A program made the translations under genes and the position numbers. This document shows positions 16,101-24,657 of a stretch of 61,869 bases of DNA, piece after piece. Source of the stretch: Acidobacterium sp. (GTDB lineage Bacteria > Acidobacteriota > Terriglobia > Terriglobales > Acidobacteriaceae). The stretch is taken from contig PMUI01000045.1 of the NCBI GenBank assembly GCA_003166955.1, positions 8,176 to 70,044 of the forward strand, in the 5' to 3' direction. A model generated the notes under the pieces. It saw nothing but the letters and a program-made list of their open reading frames with translations, searched no databases and was not told the origin of the DNA. Each line of letters begins with the position of its first letter. Positions within the stretch are counted from its first letter, which is position 1.

Positions 16101-16124
16101 GGCCCGCATCGCGCGGGCCTTTTT
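16101..16124 (+). terminator. rho-independent terminator, probably bidirectional
   Basis: The stem GGCCCGC (16101-16107) pairs with GCGGGCC (16113-16119) around a 5-base loop and is followed by TTTTT. A run of A on the other side gives a T tract on the minus strand, so it may also end the convergent pseudopilin gene, whose stop overlaps its edge. Confidence 0.85.
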
Positions 16125-17128
16125 CATTGCGGCGAATTCGGGGCGGGCGGAGTGGGATTCGGATTGTTGGTCGGCCCCGGTGAATTCGGCCCAGGCGTAT
16201 TACTCGGGTTCGGCCCGTTGGTACCGTTCGGATTGTTTGTGTTCCCCGGTCCGCCCGACAAACCCGACAGTGCCTGCGCCTGGTCTTCCATCGGGTCGTA
16301 ATTAAACTCCCACTTGTTGTACCGAGTCTGCAGCTTGTAATCGATCAGCGAAGGCTTATCCACCGGCAGCGTGAAGCCCACAATTGGCCCGCCTCCACCA
16401 AACGTCGTAGCCGACGTTCCGCCCCCGCTCGTTCCCGACGTTGAATTCGACGATCCGAACCCCGACGTCGGCGACGACGAACCGAACCCTGACGAACCAC
16501 CGCTCTGCGATCCAAATCCCGAGCCCGATCCAGACCCCGACCCCGACGATCCAGAACCCGAAGACCCAAATCCCGAGCCAGAACCAGAGCCTGATCCAAA
16601 TCCCGAGTTCGAACCAAACCCTGACCCCGATCCCCCGGAGAGTCCCCCTGCACTCGACTGATCCGGGCTCGCTATAGGAACCCCATTCGCATCCGTCGTA
16701 GTCGAAGCCGCGACAGCGTACATCGATCCGCCTGCGCCCGGCATGCCGGTGGTCATCAGCGGCTGCCCAAAGAATCCCAGCGGCCGTACGTGCGCCTGCC
16801 CGAAGAGTATTGGCTTCCAGTCAGCCTTGCCCGTCAGCGGATCGGTGTACTTCTTGCGCAGAAACCGCATCTGATTCGTCTCCACTAGCTGGTCGATCGA
16901 CGTCGGATACGATCCAAACTTCTGATAGTAGAGCTTGATTGCCCGCTTGTATTGCTGCCCCCGATGGATCGTCTCCAGCTCCTTGTCCCGCTGGATCGAC
17001 TTCGCGATCTTCGGCGCGGCCACCGCCAGGCTCACCAGCAGGATCACCGTTAGAAAAATAACCGCCAACAGCACGTATCCGGCTTCGTTCTCGAATTCCT
17101 GTCGGCGATCCTTCATATCGGCAACCAT
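16124..17128 (-). CDS. GspG-like pseudopilin with long Gly/Ser-rich tract
   Basis: 334 residues. After a 17-residue polar leader there is a prepilin-like junction (NEAGYVLLAV) and a hydrophobic helix (about 18-40). The processing glycine is present, but the usual Glu at +5 is Ala, as in minor pseudopilins. Residues 45-105 resemble GspG (IHRGQQYKRAIKLYYQKFGS, then FLRKKYTDPLTGKADWKPI). Residues about 160-245 are almost entirely Gly, Ser and Phe in GSGSGFGS-type units, an unusual insertion, and the C-terminus is a Pro/Asn-rich tail. It is last in the pil operon, 193 bases after the PilP-like gene. Expected to be a minor subunit of the secretion pseudopilus; the tract's role is unknown. Confidence 0.8.
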   Translation of the reverse strand: MVADMKDRRQEFENEAGYVLLAVIFLTVILLVSLAVAAPKIAKSIQRDKELETIHRGQQYKRAIKLYYQKFGSYPTSIDQLVETNQMRFLRKKYTDPLTGKADWKPILFGQAHVRPLGFFGQPLMTTGMPGAGGSMYAVAASTTTDANGVPIASPDQSSAGGLSGGSGSGFGSNSGFGSGSGSGSGFGSSGSGSSGSGSGSGSGFGSQSGGSSGFGSSSPTSGFGSSNSTSGTSGGGTSATTFGGGGPIVGFTLPVDKPSLIDYKLQTRYNKWEFNYDPMEDQAQALSGLSGGPGNTNNPNGTNGPNPSNTPGPNSPGPTNNPNPTPPAPNSPQ

Positions 17129-17145
17129 CCCAACCGCTTTTCCTC

Positions 17146-17163
17146 GCGTTCTCTGTGGTGAAC
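17146..17163. repeat. CTCTGTG-type intergenic repeat, copy 1
   Basis: GCGTTCTCTGTGGTGAACG, a short form of the CTCTGTGTCCTCTGTGGTG repeat found four times in this window. Confidence 0.65.
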
Positions 17164-17194
17164 GGGCTTGCGAAACCCCGTCCCTCCGGCTTTT

Positions 17195-17262
17195 GTATCA
17201 GGGCACGAGTTCACTCGTGCCGTAAACCGTCCAAAATGAATCCGGGCTTTAGCCCCTGATCC
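17195..17262. repeat. dispersed hairpin element B, copy 4
   Basis: Best-preserved left hairpin: GGCACGAGT (17202-17210), loop TC, ACTCGTGCC (17213-17221), a perfect 9-bp stem. The right hairpin GGGCTTTAGCCC is followed by CTGA. It lies between the PilP-like and pseudopilin genes of the same operon and could affect the operon's mRNA. Confidence 0.8.
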
Positions 17263-17280
17263 TGTCTCCCGCTCTCCATC

Positions 17281-17319
17281 CTCTCTCCTCTGCGTTCTCT
17301 GTGTCCTCTGTGGTGAAAG
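17281..17319. repeat. CTCTGTG-type intergenic repeat, copy 2
   Basis: CTCTGCGTTCTCTGTGTCCT followed by CTGTGGTGAAAG, ending 2 bases before the stop of the PilP-like gene. Confidence 0.8.
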
Positions 17320-17321
17320 TC

Positions 17322-17942
17322 TCAGCTCTGTGTCAGCGGCAGCGTCTGCGTGTTGTTGTACAGCAGATCCGTCACCTGGATCGAAACCGGCGTAATCTTC
17401 ACCACCTTGTAGTGATGATCCACCACATCCCCCTCCACGGCGATGAACACATCGTCGCCGTGCAGCAAAAACGCCTTCCTCGCCCCATTGTTCGCCGAAT
17501 ATCCAAAAAACTTCAGATCGATCGGCGGCGGAGGCGGCGGCCCTGGAGGTGGCGGGGGCGGCAAATTGATGGACACATTCCTAGCCGGTCCGATCGGCTT
17601 GGGAATCACCACCGGCGCACTCACCAAAGAAAAAATATTCCGCCCCGCCCCGCTGTATTCCAGAGCCTCCGCACCCGCCATCAGCTCCGGATGCAGTGTC
17701 GGATCCAGCTTCTCCAGCGGCGGAAGCTTCTTCGCATCGCGCCCGCCCTCGTTGCCCTGCCCGTTTCCCGGTCCCGTGCGCGCCGTCGCAGTCTCGGGCG
17801 CCGCCGCTTGTTGCTGTACAGGCGCAGGCGCGGAACTCCCCCCAAACGTGTTCCTCACAAAATAAACCACGGCTCCGATCATCACGATGGCCAGCACCGT
17901 CAGGATCGCCACGTTGCGCTTGTTCTCGAGGCCGGTCTTCAT
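17322..17942 (-). CDS. PilP-like inner-membrane lipoprotein/GspC-like protein
   Basis: 206 residues, overlapping the pilO stop by 4 bases. One membrane span (residues 10-29) is followed by a long disordered Ala/Gly/Pro linker including a run of prolines (about 125-140). A C-terminal beta domain (KFFGYSANNGARKAFLLHGD ... VEGDVVDHHYKVVKITPVSI) resembles the HR domain of PilP/GspC, which links inner-membrane components to the secretin. Position directly after pilMNO supports this. Sequence similarity is only structural, and no lipobox cysteine is visible. Confidence 0.7.
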   Translation of the reverse strand: MKTGLENKRNVAILTVLAIVMIGAVVYFVRNTFGGSSAPAPVQQQAAAPETATARTGPGNGQGNEGGRDAKKLPPLEKLDPTLHPELMAGAEALEYSGAGRNIFSLVSAPVVIPKPIGPARNVSINLPPPPPPGPPPPPPIDLKFFGYSANNGARKAFLLHGDDVFIAVEGDVVDHHYKVVKITPVSIQVTDLLYNNTQTLPLTQS

Positions 17943-18565
17943 TGTGGCGCCTCGCTTCCCGCAGGCTGGGCCGGCACCGCCTCGAGATTCGTGTCCGTGA
18001 TCGTCTGCGGCAGGTCCGTCGCTCCCGCGCGAATGTACGTTCTCATCCGCAGCCGCAGATTCACCAGTCCGCCCGTCTGCCCGTTGAGCGTCACGCCTTC
18101 GATGATGAAGAACACGTGATCCTTGTCGCGCTCGATCCCGTTGATGAAGTGCATCAGGTCCGAATACTGTCCGCTCAGCCCCGCATCGATATGCAGCTCC
18201 GTCAGCCCGCCCGCCGGCGCCGCGTTATACGCGTACGCCGCCCGCGACAGCTTCACCCGATTCTTCGCCGCCACTCCGCCCAGTTGCGCCAGTACGGTCG
18301 ACCAGTTCGGAGAGATGCGCGCGTCATAGAACCTCAGCGCATCCTTGTCTGCCGCATCCACCTTCTTCGGAAGTCCGTTCAGGTGCTGCATCTGCGACTC
18401 CAGCTGCGCCTTGCGCATCCGTTCCTGAATAAAGCTCGCCGACTGATTCGAGCGAATCGCCCGCCACGCCAGCGCAAAACGCGCGCCGATGAAAATATCC
18501 GCCGCCACCACGATGGCCATCAGAACGAAATAGAAATTCAGCTTCGTGAAAACGCCGCGATTCAT
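17939..18565 (-). CDS. pilO: PilO-like type IV pilus assembly protein
   Basis: 208 residues, overlapping pilN by ATGA. A short cytosolic N-terminus is followed by one membrane span (about 10-30), a coiled-coil (about 35-70, ERMRKAQLESQMQHLNGLPK) and a periplasmic ferredoxin-like domain (about 80-185). This is the PilO/GspM architecture. PilO pairs with PilN in the inner-membrane alignment complex connecting PilM to the secretin. Length and gene order fit. Confidence 0.82.
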   Translation of the reverse strand: MNRGVFTKLNFYFVLMAIVVAADIFIGARFALAWRAIRSNQSASFIQERMRKAQLESQMQHLNGLPKKVDAADKDALRFYDARISPNWSTVLAQLGGVAAKNRVKLSRAAYAYNAAPAGGLTELHIDAGLSGQYSDLMHFINGIERDKDHVFFIIEGVTLNGQTGGLVNLRLRMRTYIRAGATDLPQTITDTNLEAVPAQPAGSEAPQ

Positions 18566-19236
18566 GGAGTCGCCCCTCCATCCTCATCGCCCTGCGCTTT
18601 CTCTCTGGATGTCTTAGCCGCCTTGCCCTCATCGCCTGGTTCGAGCGGCAACGGTCGATAGTCGGCCAGAATGTCGAAGTTCACCGCGCCGGTGCTCACC
18701 GTTTGCACGCCCGCCTGATTGCCCTGCGCGGTCGCCAGTGACTCCGATGCCAGCCGCGGTGCCGCAAAGTGCCTCGATTTCTCCAGGTTCCGTACCAGCT
18801 CCAGCGCCCGCTCGCGCTCCCCCGTCACGCGCAGTCGAATGATCACGTGCCCATCCGGCGCCACGATTGGATCGATGCTCAGCACCTGCACTCCCGGCGG
18901 CAGCACCGTCTCCAGATCGGTCATCGTTGCCGTCCACGAAAACGCTTTGTGCTGGAACAGCCCGTTCAGAAAATCCGACTGCTGCAGGATTGCCGCGTCC
19001 TTCGGCTGCTGCATCATCTGCCGATACTCCTGCTGCTGATCCTGGAGTTCCCGCACATGATTCTCGACCGTGGCCACTTCAGCCTTCGCCGCCTGCGCCT
19101 GCCCGCTCTCGTTGCGATACAGGTACCACAGCGCCGCCCCCACCAGCGCGAGGATCAGGATCCAGGTGCGCAGCCGGCCATAAATCGACCGCAGGTCGAC
19201 GTACGGACGGCTCGCGAGATTGACTGCAATCCGCAT
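18562..19236 (-). CDS. pilN: PilN-like type IV pilus assembly protein
   Basis: 224 residues from ATG 19236, in a TAATG overlap with the pilM stop; upstream extension to 19359 is a shadow of pilM. The N-terminal cytosolic motif IAVNLASRPY matches the PilN peptide that docks into PilM (usually INLLPYR-like). A membrane span (about 22-42), a coiled-coil (about 45-85) and a periplasmic domain (about 95-210) follow. It acts with PilM and PilO in assembling the pilus or pseudopilus. Confidence 0.85.
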   Translation of the reverse strand: MRIAVNLASRPYVDLRSIYGRLRTWILILALVGAALWYLYRNESGQAQAAKAEVATVENHVRELQDQQQEYRQMMQQPKDAAILQQSDFLNGLFQHKAFSWTATMTDLETVLPPGVQVLSIDPIVAPDGHVIIRLRVTGERERALELVRNLEKSRHFAAPRLASESLATAQGNQAGVQTVSTGAVNFDILADYRPLPLEPGDEGKAAKTSREKAQGDEDGGATP

Positions 19237-20150
19237 TAGCTTGCCAGCGCCCCCGTTACGCCCGCCATCACGCCCACCGGAACGCTCGTCATCGCCGATA
19301 CCGTTTCCACCGGCCCCAGATCGGCAAGCCTCGGTGCAGGATCGACCAGCGAAGCCCATCTCGACTGCGCCGCCGCGCTCGCGCCGCCCGATCCGGCGTA
19401 ATACATCGTCGACGGCAATCTCTTCAGCGTGTCCTCATACCACGCCAGCGCCGTGATCACCGCCTGCGCCATCTCTTCTTCCCGCGCCATCGGCTCCGCC
19501 GGCAGGTCCATCGACCGGTGCAGCAGCATCTCGTTACCTTGTGTAACTGCCGTCGTTACAGAAGTCGCCGCATGATTCACCATCAGCGTCGCGCTGTCCC
19601 CTTCCACCGTCGCGGCCGCCGCCAGCGTGCTCGGCAGCACCGCGCCCGGCTCGTATCCGGCCTCCCGCACCGCGCTCTCATACTCCTCCAGCACTTCGCC
19701 GGGCATCACCGTCACCAGCAAGTTCAGTTGGCCCACCTTCTCCCCCATCACCTGATAACTCACCGCCGCGGCTTCCACGTCGAAAGGAACCATCTTCCGC
19801 AACCGGAACCGCACCACCGACAGAGCCTCGTGCCGCTTCGCCGGCAGCGTGTCGAAATCCAGCAGCAGAACGCGCGCCGCCGCATCCGGAACCACCAGCG
19901 TCACCGCGCCGGTCCGTACTCCGATGTCTCCCAGCGCCGACTCCAGCGCCGCCCGCACCGCATGCGAGTCCATCAGATTCGGCACCTTCAGCCCCGGAAC
20001 CACTGAGCCCTCCCGCAGCGCCGAAAACGCCACCGCCAGCTCGCCATGCTTCTTTCCAGCACGTGCCGCAACCACACCGTCGGGCCGGACCTCACACGCC
20101 ACCTTCGGACGCGACCCCGCTACGGGCTTGAACATGTTTTCGAGAGCCAC
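19236..20150 (-). CDS. pilM: PilM-like cytoplasmic actin-fold protein
   Basis: 304 residues of the actin/FtsA-like PilM/GspL cytoplasmic family: VACEVRPDGVVAAR near residue 17 as the phosphate-1 strand, LVVPDAAARVLLLDFDTLP at about 84-102, VPFDVEAAAVSYQV, and TLMVNHAATSVTTAV as the phosphate-2 region. Recognisable but somewhat shorter than typical PilM (about 350). It binds the PilN N-terminus and couples the ATPase to the membrane platform. It starts a run of four genes joined by 1-4 base overlaps, which implies translational coupling. Confidence 0.82.
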   Translation of the reverse strand: MALENMFKPVAGSRPKVACEVRPDGVVAARAGKKHGELAVAFSALREGSVVPGLKVPNLMDSHAVRAALESALGDIGVRTGAVTLVVPDAAARVLLLDFDTLPAKRHEALSVVRFRLRKMVPFDVEAAAVSYQVMGEKVGQLNLLVTVMPGEVLEEYESAVREAGYEPGAVLPSTLAAAATVEGDSATLMVNHAATSVTTAVTQGNEMLLHRSMDLPAEPMAREEEMAQAVITALAWYEDTLKRLPSTMYYAGSGGASAAAQSRWASLVDPAPRLADLGPVETVSAMTSVPVGVMAGVTGALAS

Positions 20151-20235
20151 TAGCGCAAAGCCTCGTTCCTGCTCACCAATTCCGTCACCCTACCCTGCAC
20201 GCTATTCCCTATTCCCTATTGCCTATTGCCTGTTC
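20151..20235. repeat. short tandem CTATT/CCCTATT repeats between pilB and pilM
   Basis: The sequence around 20202-20235 is built from CTATTCCCTATTCCCTATTG and CCTATTGCCTG units, a simple repeat common at gene borders in this type of genome. No hairpin terminator is seen. Confidence 0.6.
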
Positions 20236-21864
<1,629 letters not shown>

Positions 21865-21957
21865 ATGGAAACCTCTACTTTGCCGCTCTCTTCACTGCTT
21901 CACTACTTTCAACCTCACCCTGAAGGAGTCACCCCGAGCTCGTCACCCTGAGCGAGC

Positions 21958-21995
21958 CGAAGGCGAGTCGAACGGGCGAAGGCGAGTCGAACGGG
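21958..21995. repeat. 19-bp direct repeat, two exact units
   Basis: CGAAGGCGAGTCGAACGGG occurs twice in tandem. It is preceded by CACCCTGA-type sequence (21916-21951), a dispersed intergenic motif of the CACCCTGAGCGA kind common in high-GC genomes. It lies in the 152-base gap between pilC and pilB. Confidence 0.85.
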
Positions 21996-22016
21996 TGATT
22001 CGGCGCGCATCATTCA

Positions 22017-23213
22017 TTACGTCCTGAAATTCTGCGCGTTGCTCATCGAGAATATGGGCAGATACAACGCAATCAATATCGTCACCACCACGATTCCCAT
22101 CACGATCAAAATCGCCGGCTCAATCAGCGCCAGCGCCGCCGTCAGCGCCGTCTGCACGTCCTCTTCAAAAAACTCCGCCACCGAGTTCAGCATCTGCGGC
22201 AGCGCGCCCGTCGACTCCCCGACCTCGATCATCTCCGTCGAAAGGTCCGGAAACACCTTCGTCGATTCGAGGCTCTTCGCCAGACCCTTGCCTTCGCGTA
22301 CCAACGTGACGGACGAAAAGACGGCCTTGCTGATCCGTTTGCTCGTAATCGACCTGGCCGCTGTCTCGAGCGAAGGTACCAGCGGAATGCCTCCCGTCAG
22401 CAGCGTCGACAGAGTCCTCGCGAACATCGCCACCTGGTACTTCAGCCAAATCTTTCCAAACAGCGGCAGCGCAATTCGTATGCGATCGATCCGATCCGCG
22501 CCTGCGTCGCTGCGGCTCCACCGCCACACCAGATAGCCGATCAGAGCCAGCGCCGGCAGCACATACAGAATGTAGTGCTGCGCCGCTTTACCCAGCGCCA
22601 GCATCGCCAGCGTCAGCGACGGCAGCTTGGTCCCGATCTGGTCGTACAGCTTCGCGAACTGCGGCACCACAAACGTGATCAGGAAAACGAACATCCCAAA
22701 CACCAGCGTAATCAGCACTCCCGGATAGATCAGCGAAGCCACCAGCTTCTTCCTGAACGTCAGCGCAATTCGTTGAAACGACAAATACCGCCCCAGCACT
22801 TCTTCCAGATTGCCGGCCCGCTCGCCCGCCAGCAGCGTCGTCGTATACATCAGCGGAAATCCGCCCTGCGCCTCGAACGCCGACGAAATCGCCTCACCCG
22901 TCCGCACTCGCGCCGCCACATTCTGCAGCTGTACTGAAAAATTCGGATTCTTCTGGCTCTTCGCCAGCATTTCCAGCGACCCCAGAATCGGCAGCCCCGC
23001 GCGAATCAGCGTCAGGAATTGCTGGTTAAAGATCAGGAACGTCTCCAGCTTCGTCTTCCGAGCCCCGCCCGTCAGCCCCCGCGGCTTCACCGAGTAGACG
23101 TAGTACCCCGCCTGCGAGAACCGCGTGCGCAGCTCGTCGGCCGTCGCAGCCGACTGGATCTGCTCCTGCACGTGGCCGCGCTCATCGGCCAGTCTGATCA
23201 CGAATTCAGCCAT
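22017..23213 (-). CDS. pilC: PilC/GspF-type inner-membrane platform protein
   Basis: 398 residues, the normal PilC/GspF length. It has two repeated helical GspF domains (about 58-180 and 262-385) and three membrane spans (about 162-190, 212-230, 367-390). Conserved motifs include LAGERAGNLEEVLGRY in the first domain and EVGESTGALPQML in the second. An N-terminal segment (1-50) precedes the first domain, as in PilC. It forms the central rotor contacted by PilB. It is the first gene of the minus-strand pil operon, 152 bases ahead of pilB with repeats between. Confidence 0.92.
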   Translation of the reverse strand: MAEFVIRLADERGHVQEQIQSAATADELRTRFSQAGYYVYSVKPRGLTGGARKTKLETFLIFNQQFLTLIRAGLPILGSLEMLAKSQKNPNFSVQLQNVAARVRTGEAISSAFEAQGGFPLMYTTTLLAGERAGNLEEVLGRYLSFQRIALTFRKKLVASLIYPGVLITLVFGMFVFLITFVVPQFAKLYDQIGTKLPSLTLAMLALGKAAQHYILYVLPALALIGYLVWRWSRSDAGADRIDRIRIALPLFGKIWLKYQVAMFARTLSTLLTGGIPLVPSLETAARSITSKRISKAVFSSVTLVREGKGLAKSLESTKVFPDLSTEMIEVGESTGALPQMLNSVAEFFEEDVQTALTAALALIEPAILIVMGIVVVTILIALYLPIFSMSNAQNFRT

Positions 23214-23375
23214 GGGGAAAGTCCGCCGGCAACCCCCAACCCGCCCGACCTAACTAATTCGGTCAAACCTGACAGGTCCGGCCAGCGAATACCTCTCTCA
23301 AGCGTAGCAGTTCCTGCGCCCCGCAACCCCGGGCGCAGTGGTTCGTGGACTAGACGCGCCCCGGCCCCAAAGTGC

Positions 23376-24530
23376 TCACTTATGCAGCTGATCCAGGTTG
23401 ATCTTCCCGATTTTCCCGCCCGGCCCCACCACAAACGGCAGGCTCAGGGCACTCCAGTCCCCGTTATCCAGCGGTCTCCACGATCTGCCTCCGTCCCAGC
23501 TGATGTCCGACCCGTTCGTTCCCACCGCGATCCACGCGTTCACGTCCGCATCCCACGTCACCGCCGACCGGTACCCGTGCGGAGGCTTCTCCGCCGCGGT
23601 CCAGTGAACCCCGTCTGGCGTCCAGGCCGACGTGCCATCCGTCTGGTCCGGCTTCGCGAAATCCCCGCCCACCGCCACCGCCGCCTTCACTCCCTCATCC
23701 CACCAAACCACGCGCAGCGAAAATGCCCCCGCCGACGCGCTGCTGCCCGCCATCGGCAGAGGTTGCCGCTTGAAATTCCACATATTCAGGCACGCCGGAT
23801 CCGGCGGCCCATCGCTGTCGCCGCGCGGACAGCTGCTCTCCCCCTCATAGATAAACGCCCCGCCCGTCCCACCCGTCCCAAACCACACGCGCCCGTCACC
23901 CGCCAGCAGCGCATTCACCACCATCCCCGCGTCCGTCATGGCCGAATTGCTCGCCGCGAACGCCGCAATCCCCAGCGAATCCGTGGTCAGCCCCGGCGAC
24001 TGAATCTTCGTCCAGGTCACCCCGCCATCCGCGGTCCGCAGCAGCGGAAACGCGCCATTCACCGGATCGCCCAGCAAATACCCAACCTCGCGATTGGCGA
24101 ACACCATCGCGTCATAAAAGCCCGTCTTGTCAGAATTCGTCAGCACCAGCGTCCAGTGCGAACACCCATCCGTCGTCCGATAGATCCGCGACAGATCGCC
24201 CGGCCCGCTCGACATCACAATCGCGGTGTTGGTGTCCCACGCCCACACACCGCGAAAATCCATCTTCTCCGCGCCCTCCGGAACCGTGCAGCTCTGCCAC
24301 TCATAGCCGCCGTCTTCCGTGCGCAGAACCGTCCCGTTCGCCCCGCTCGCCCATGCCACGCCCCCGCCCAGCGAGTGGACCCCGCGCAACCCCGCCGTCG
24401 TCCCGCTCACCTGCAAAGCCCATGGCCCCGACTTCTGGTTCAGCCCCTGCCCCGACGCCCCGGCCCCGAGACCCGGCATCAGAACCAGCATCAATCCCAG
24501 CCCAAACAACCCACACGCGCGCCTAAGCAT
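23376..24530 (-). CDS. secreted Ycf48/BNR-repeat propeller protein
   Basis: 384 residues with a signal peptide (1-28, LGLMLVLMPGLGAGASGQ). Repeated sialidase-like blocks S/T-x-D-G-G-x-x-W (for example RTEDGGYEWQ, RTTDGCSHWT, RTADGGVTWT, DGVHWT, WDGGRSWR) indicate a beta-propeller of the Ycf48/photosystem II stability-factor-like class. These are common exported proteins of unknown function in non-photosynthetic bacteria. Two cysteine pairs may form disulfides. It stands apart from the pil operon (162 bases) and from the permease. Confidence 0.72.
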   Translation of the reverse strand: MLRRACGLFGLGLMLVLMPGLGAGASGQGLNQKSGPWALQVSGTTAGLRGVHSLGGGVAWASGANGTVLRTEDGGYEWQSCTVPEGAEKMDFRGVWAWDTNTAIVMSSGPGDLSRIYRTTDGCSHWTLVLTNSDKTGFYDAMVFANREVGYLLGDPVNGAFPLLRTADGGVTWTKIQSPGLTTDSLGIAAFAASNSAMTDAGMVVNALLAGDGRVWFGTGGTGGAFIYEGESSCPRGDSDGPPDPACLNMWNFKRQPLPMAGSSASAGAFSLRVVWWDEGVKAAVAVGGDFAKPDQTDGTSAWTPDGVHWTAAEKPPHGYRSAVTWDADVNAWIAVGTNGSDISWDGGRSWRPLDNGDWSALSLPFVVGPGGKIGKINLDQLHK

Positions 24531-24657
24531 GGCGTGATCATATTGAGGGATCTCAGGTTAAAAAATCCCCCAATCCGGTCCCCACCCACCCGAAAAGTCA
24601 CCACCACGGTTCCTATGGTTTTGCTCCAAACTGTGGCCTGTGCCCCGTGGCCTGTCC

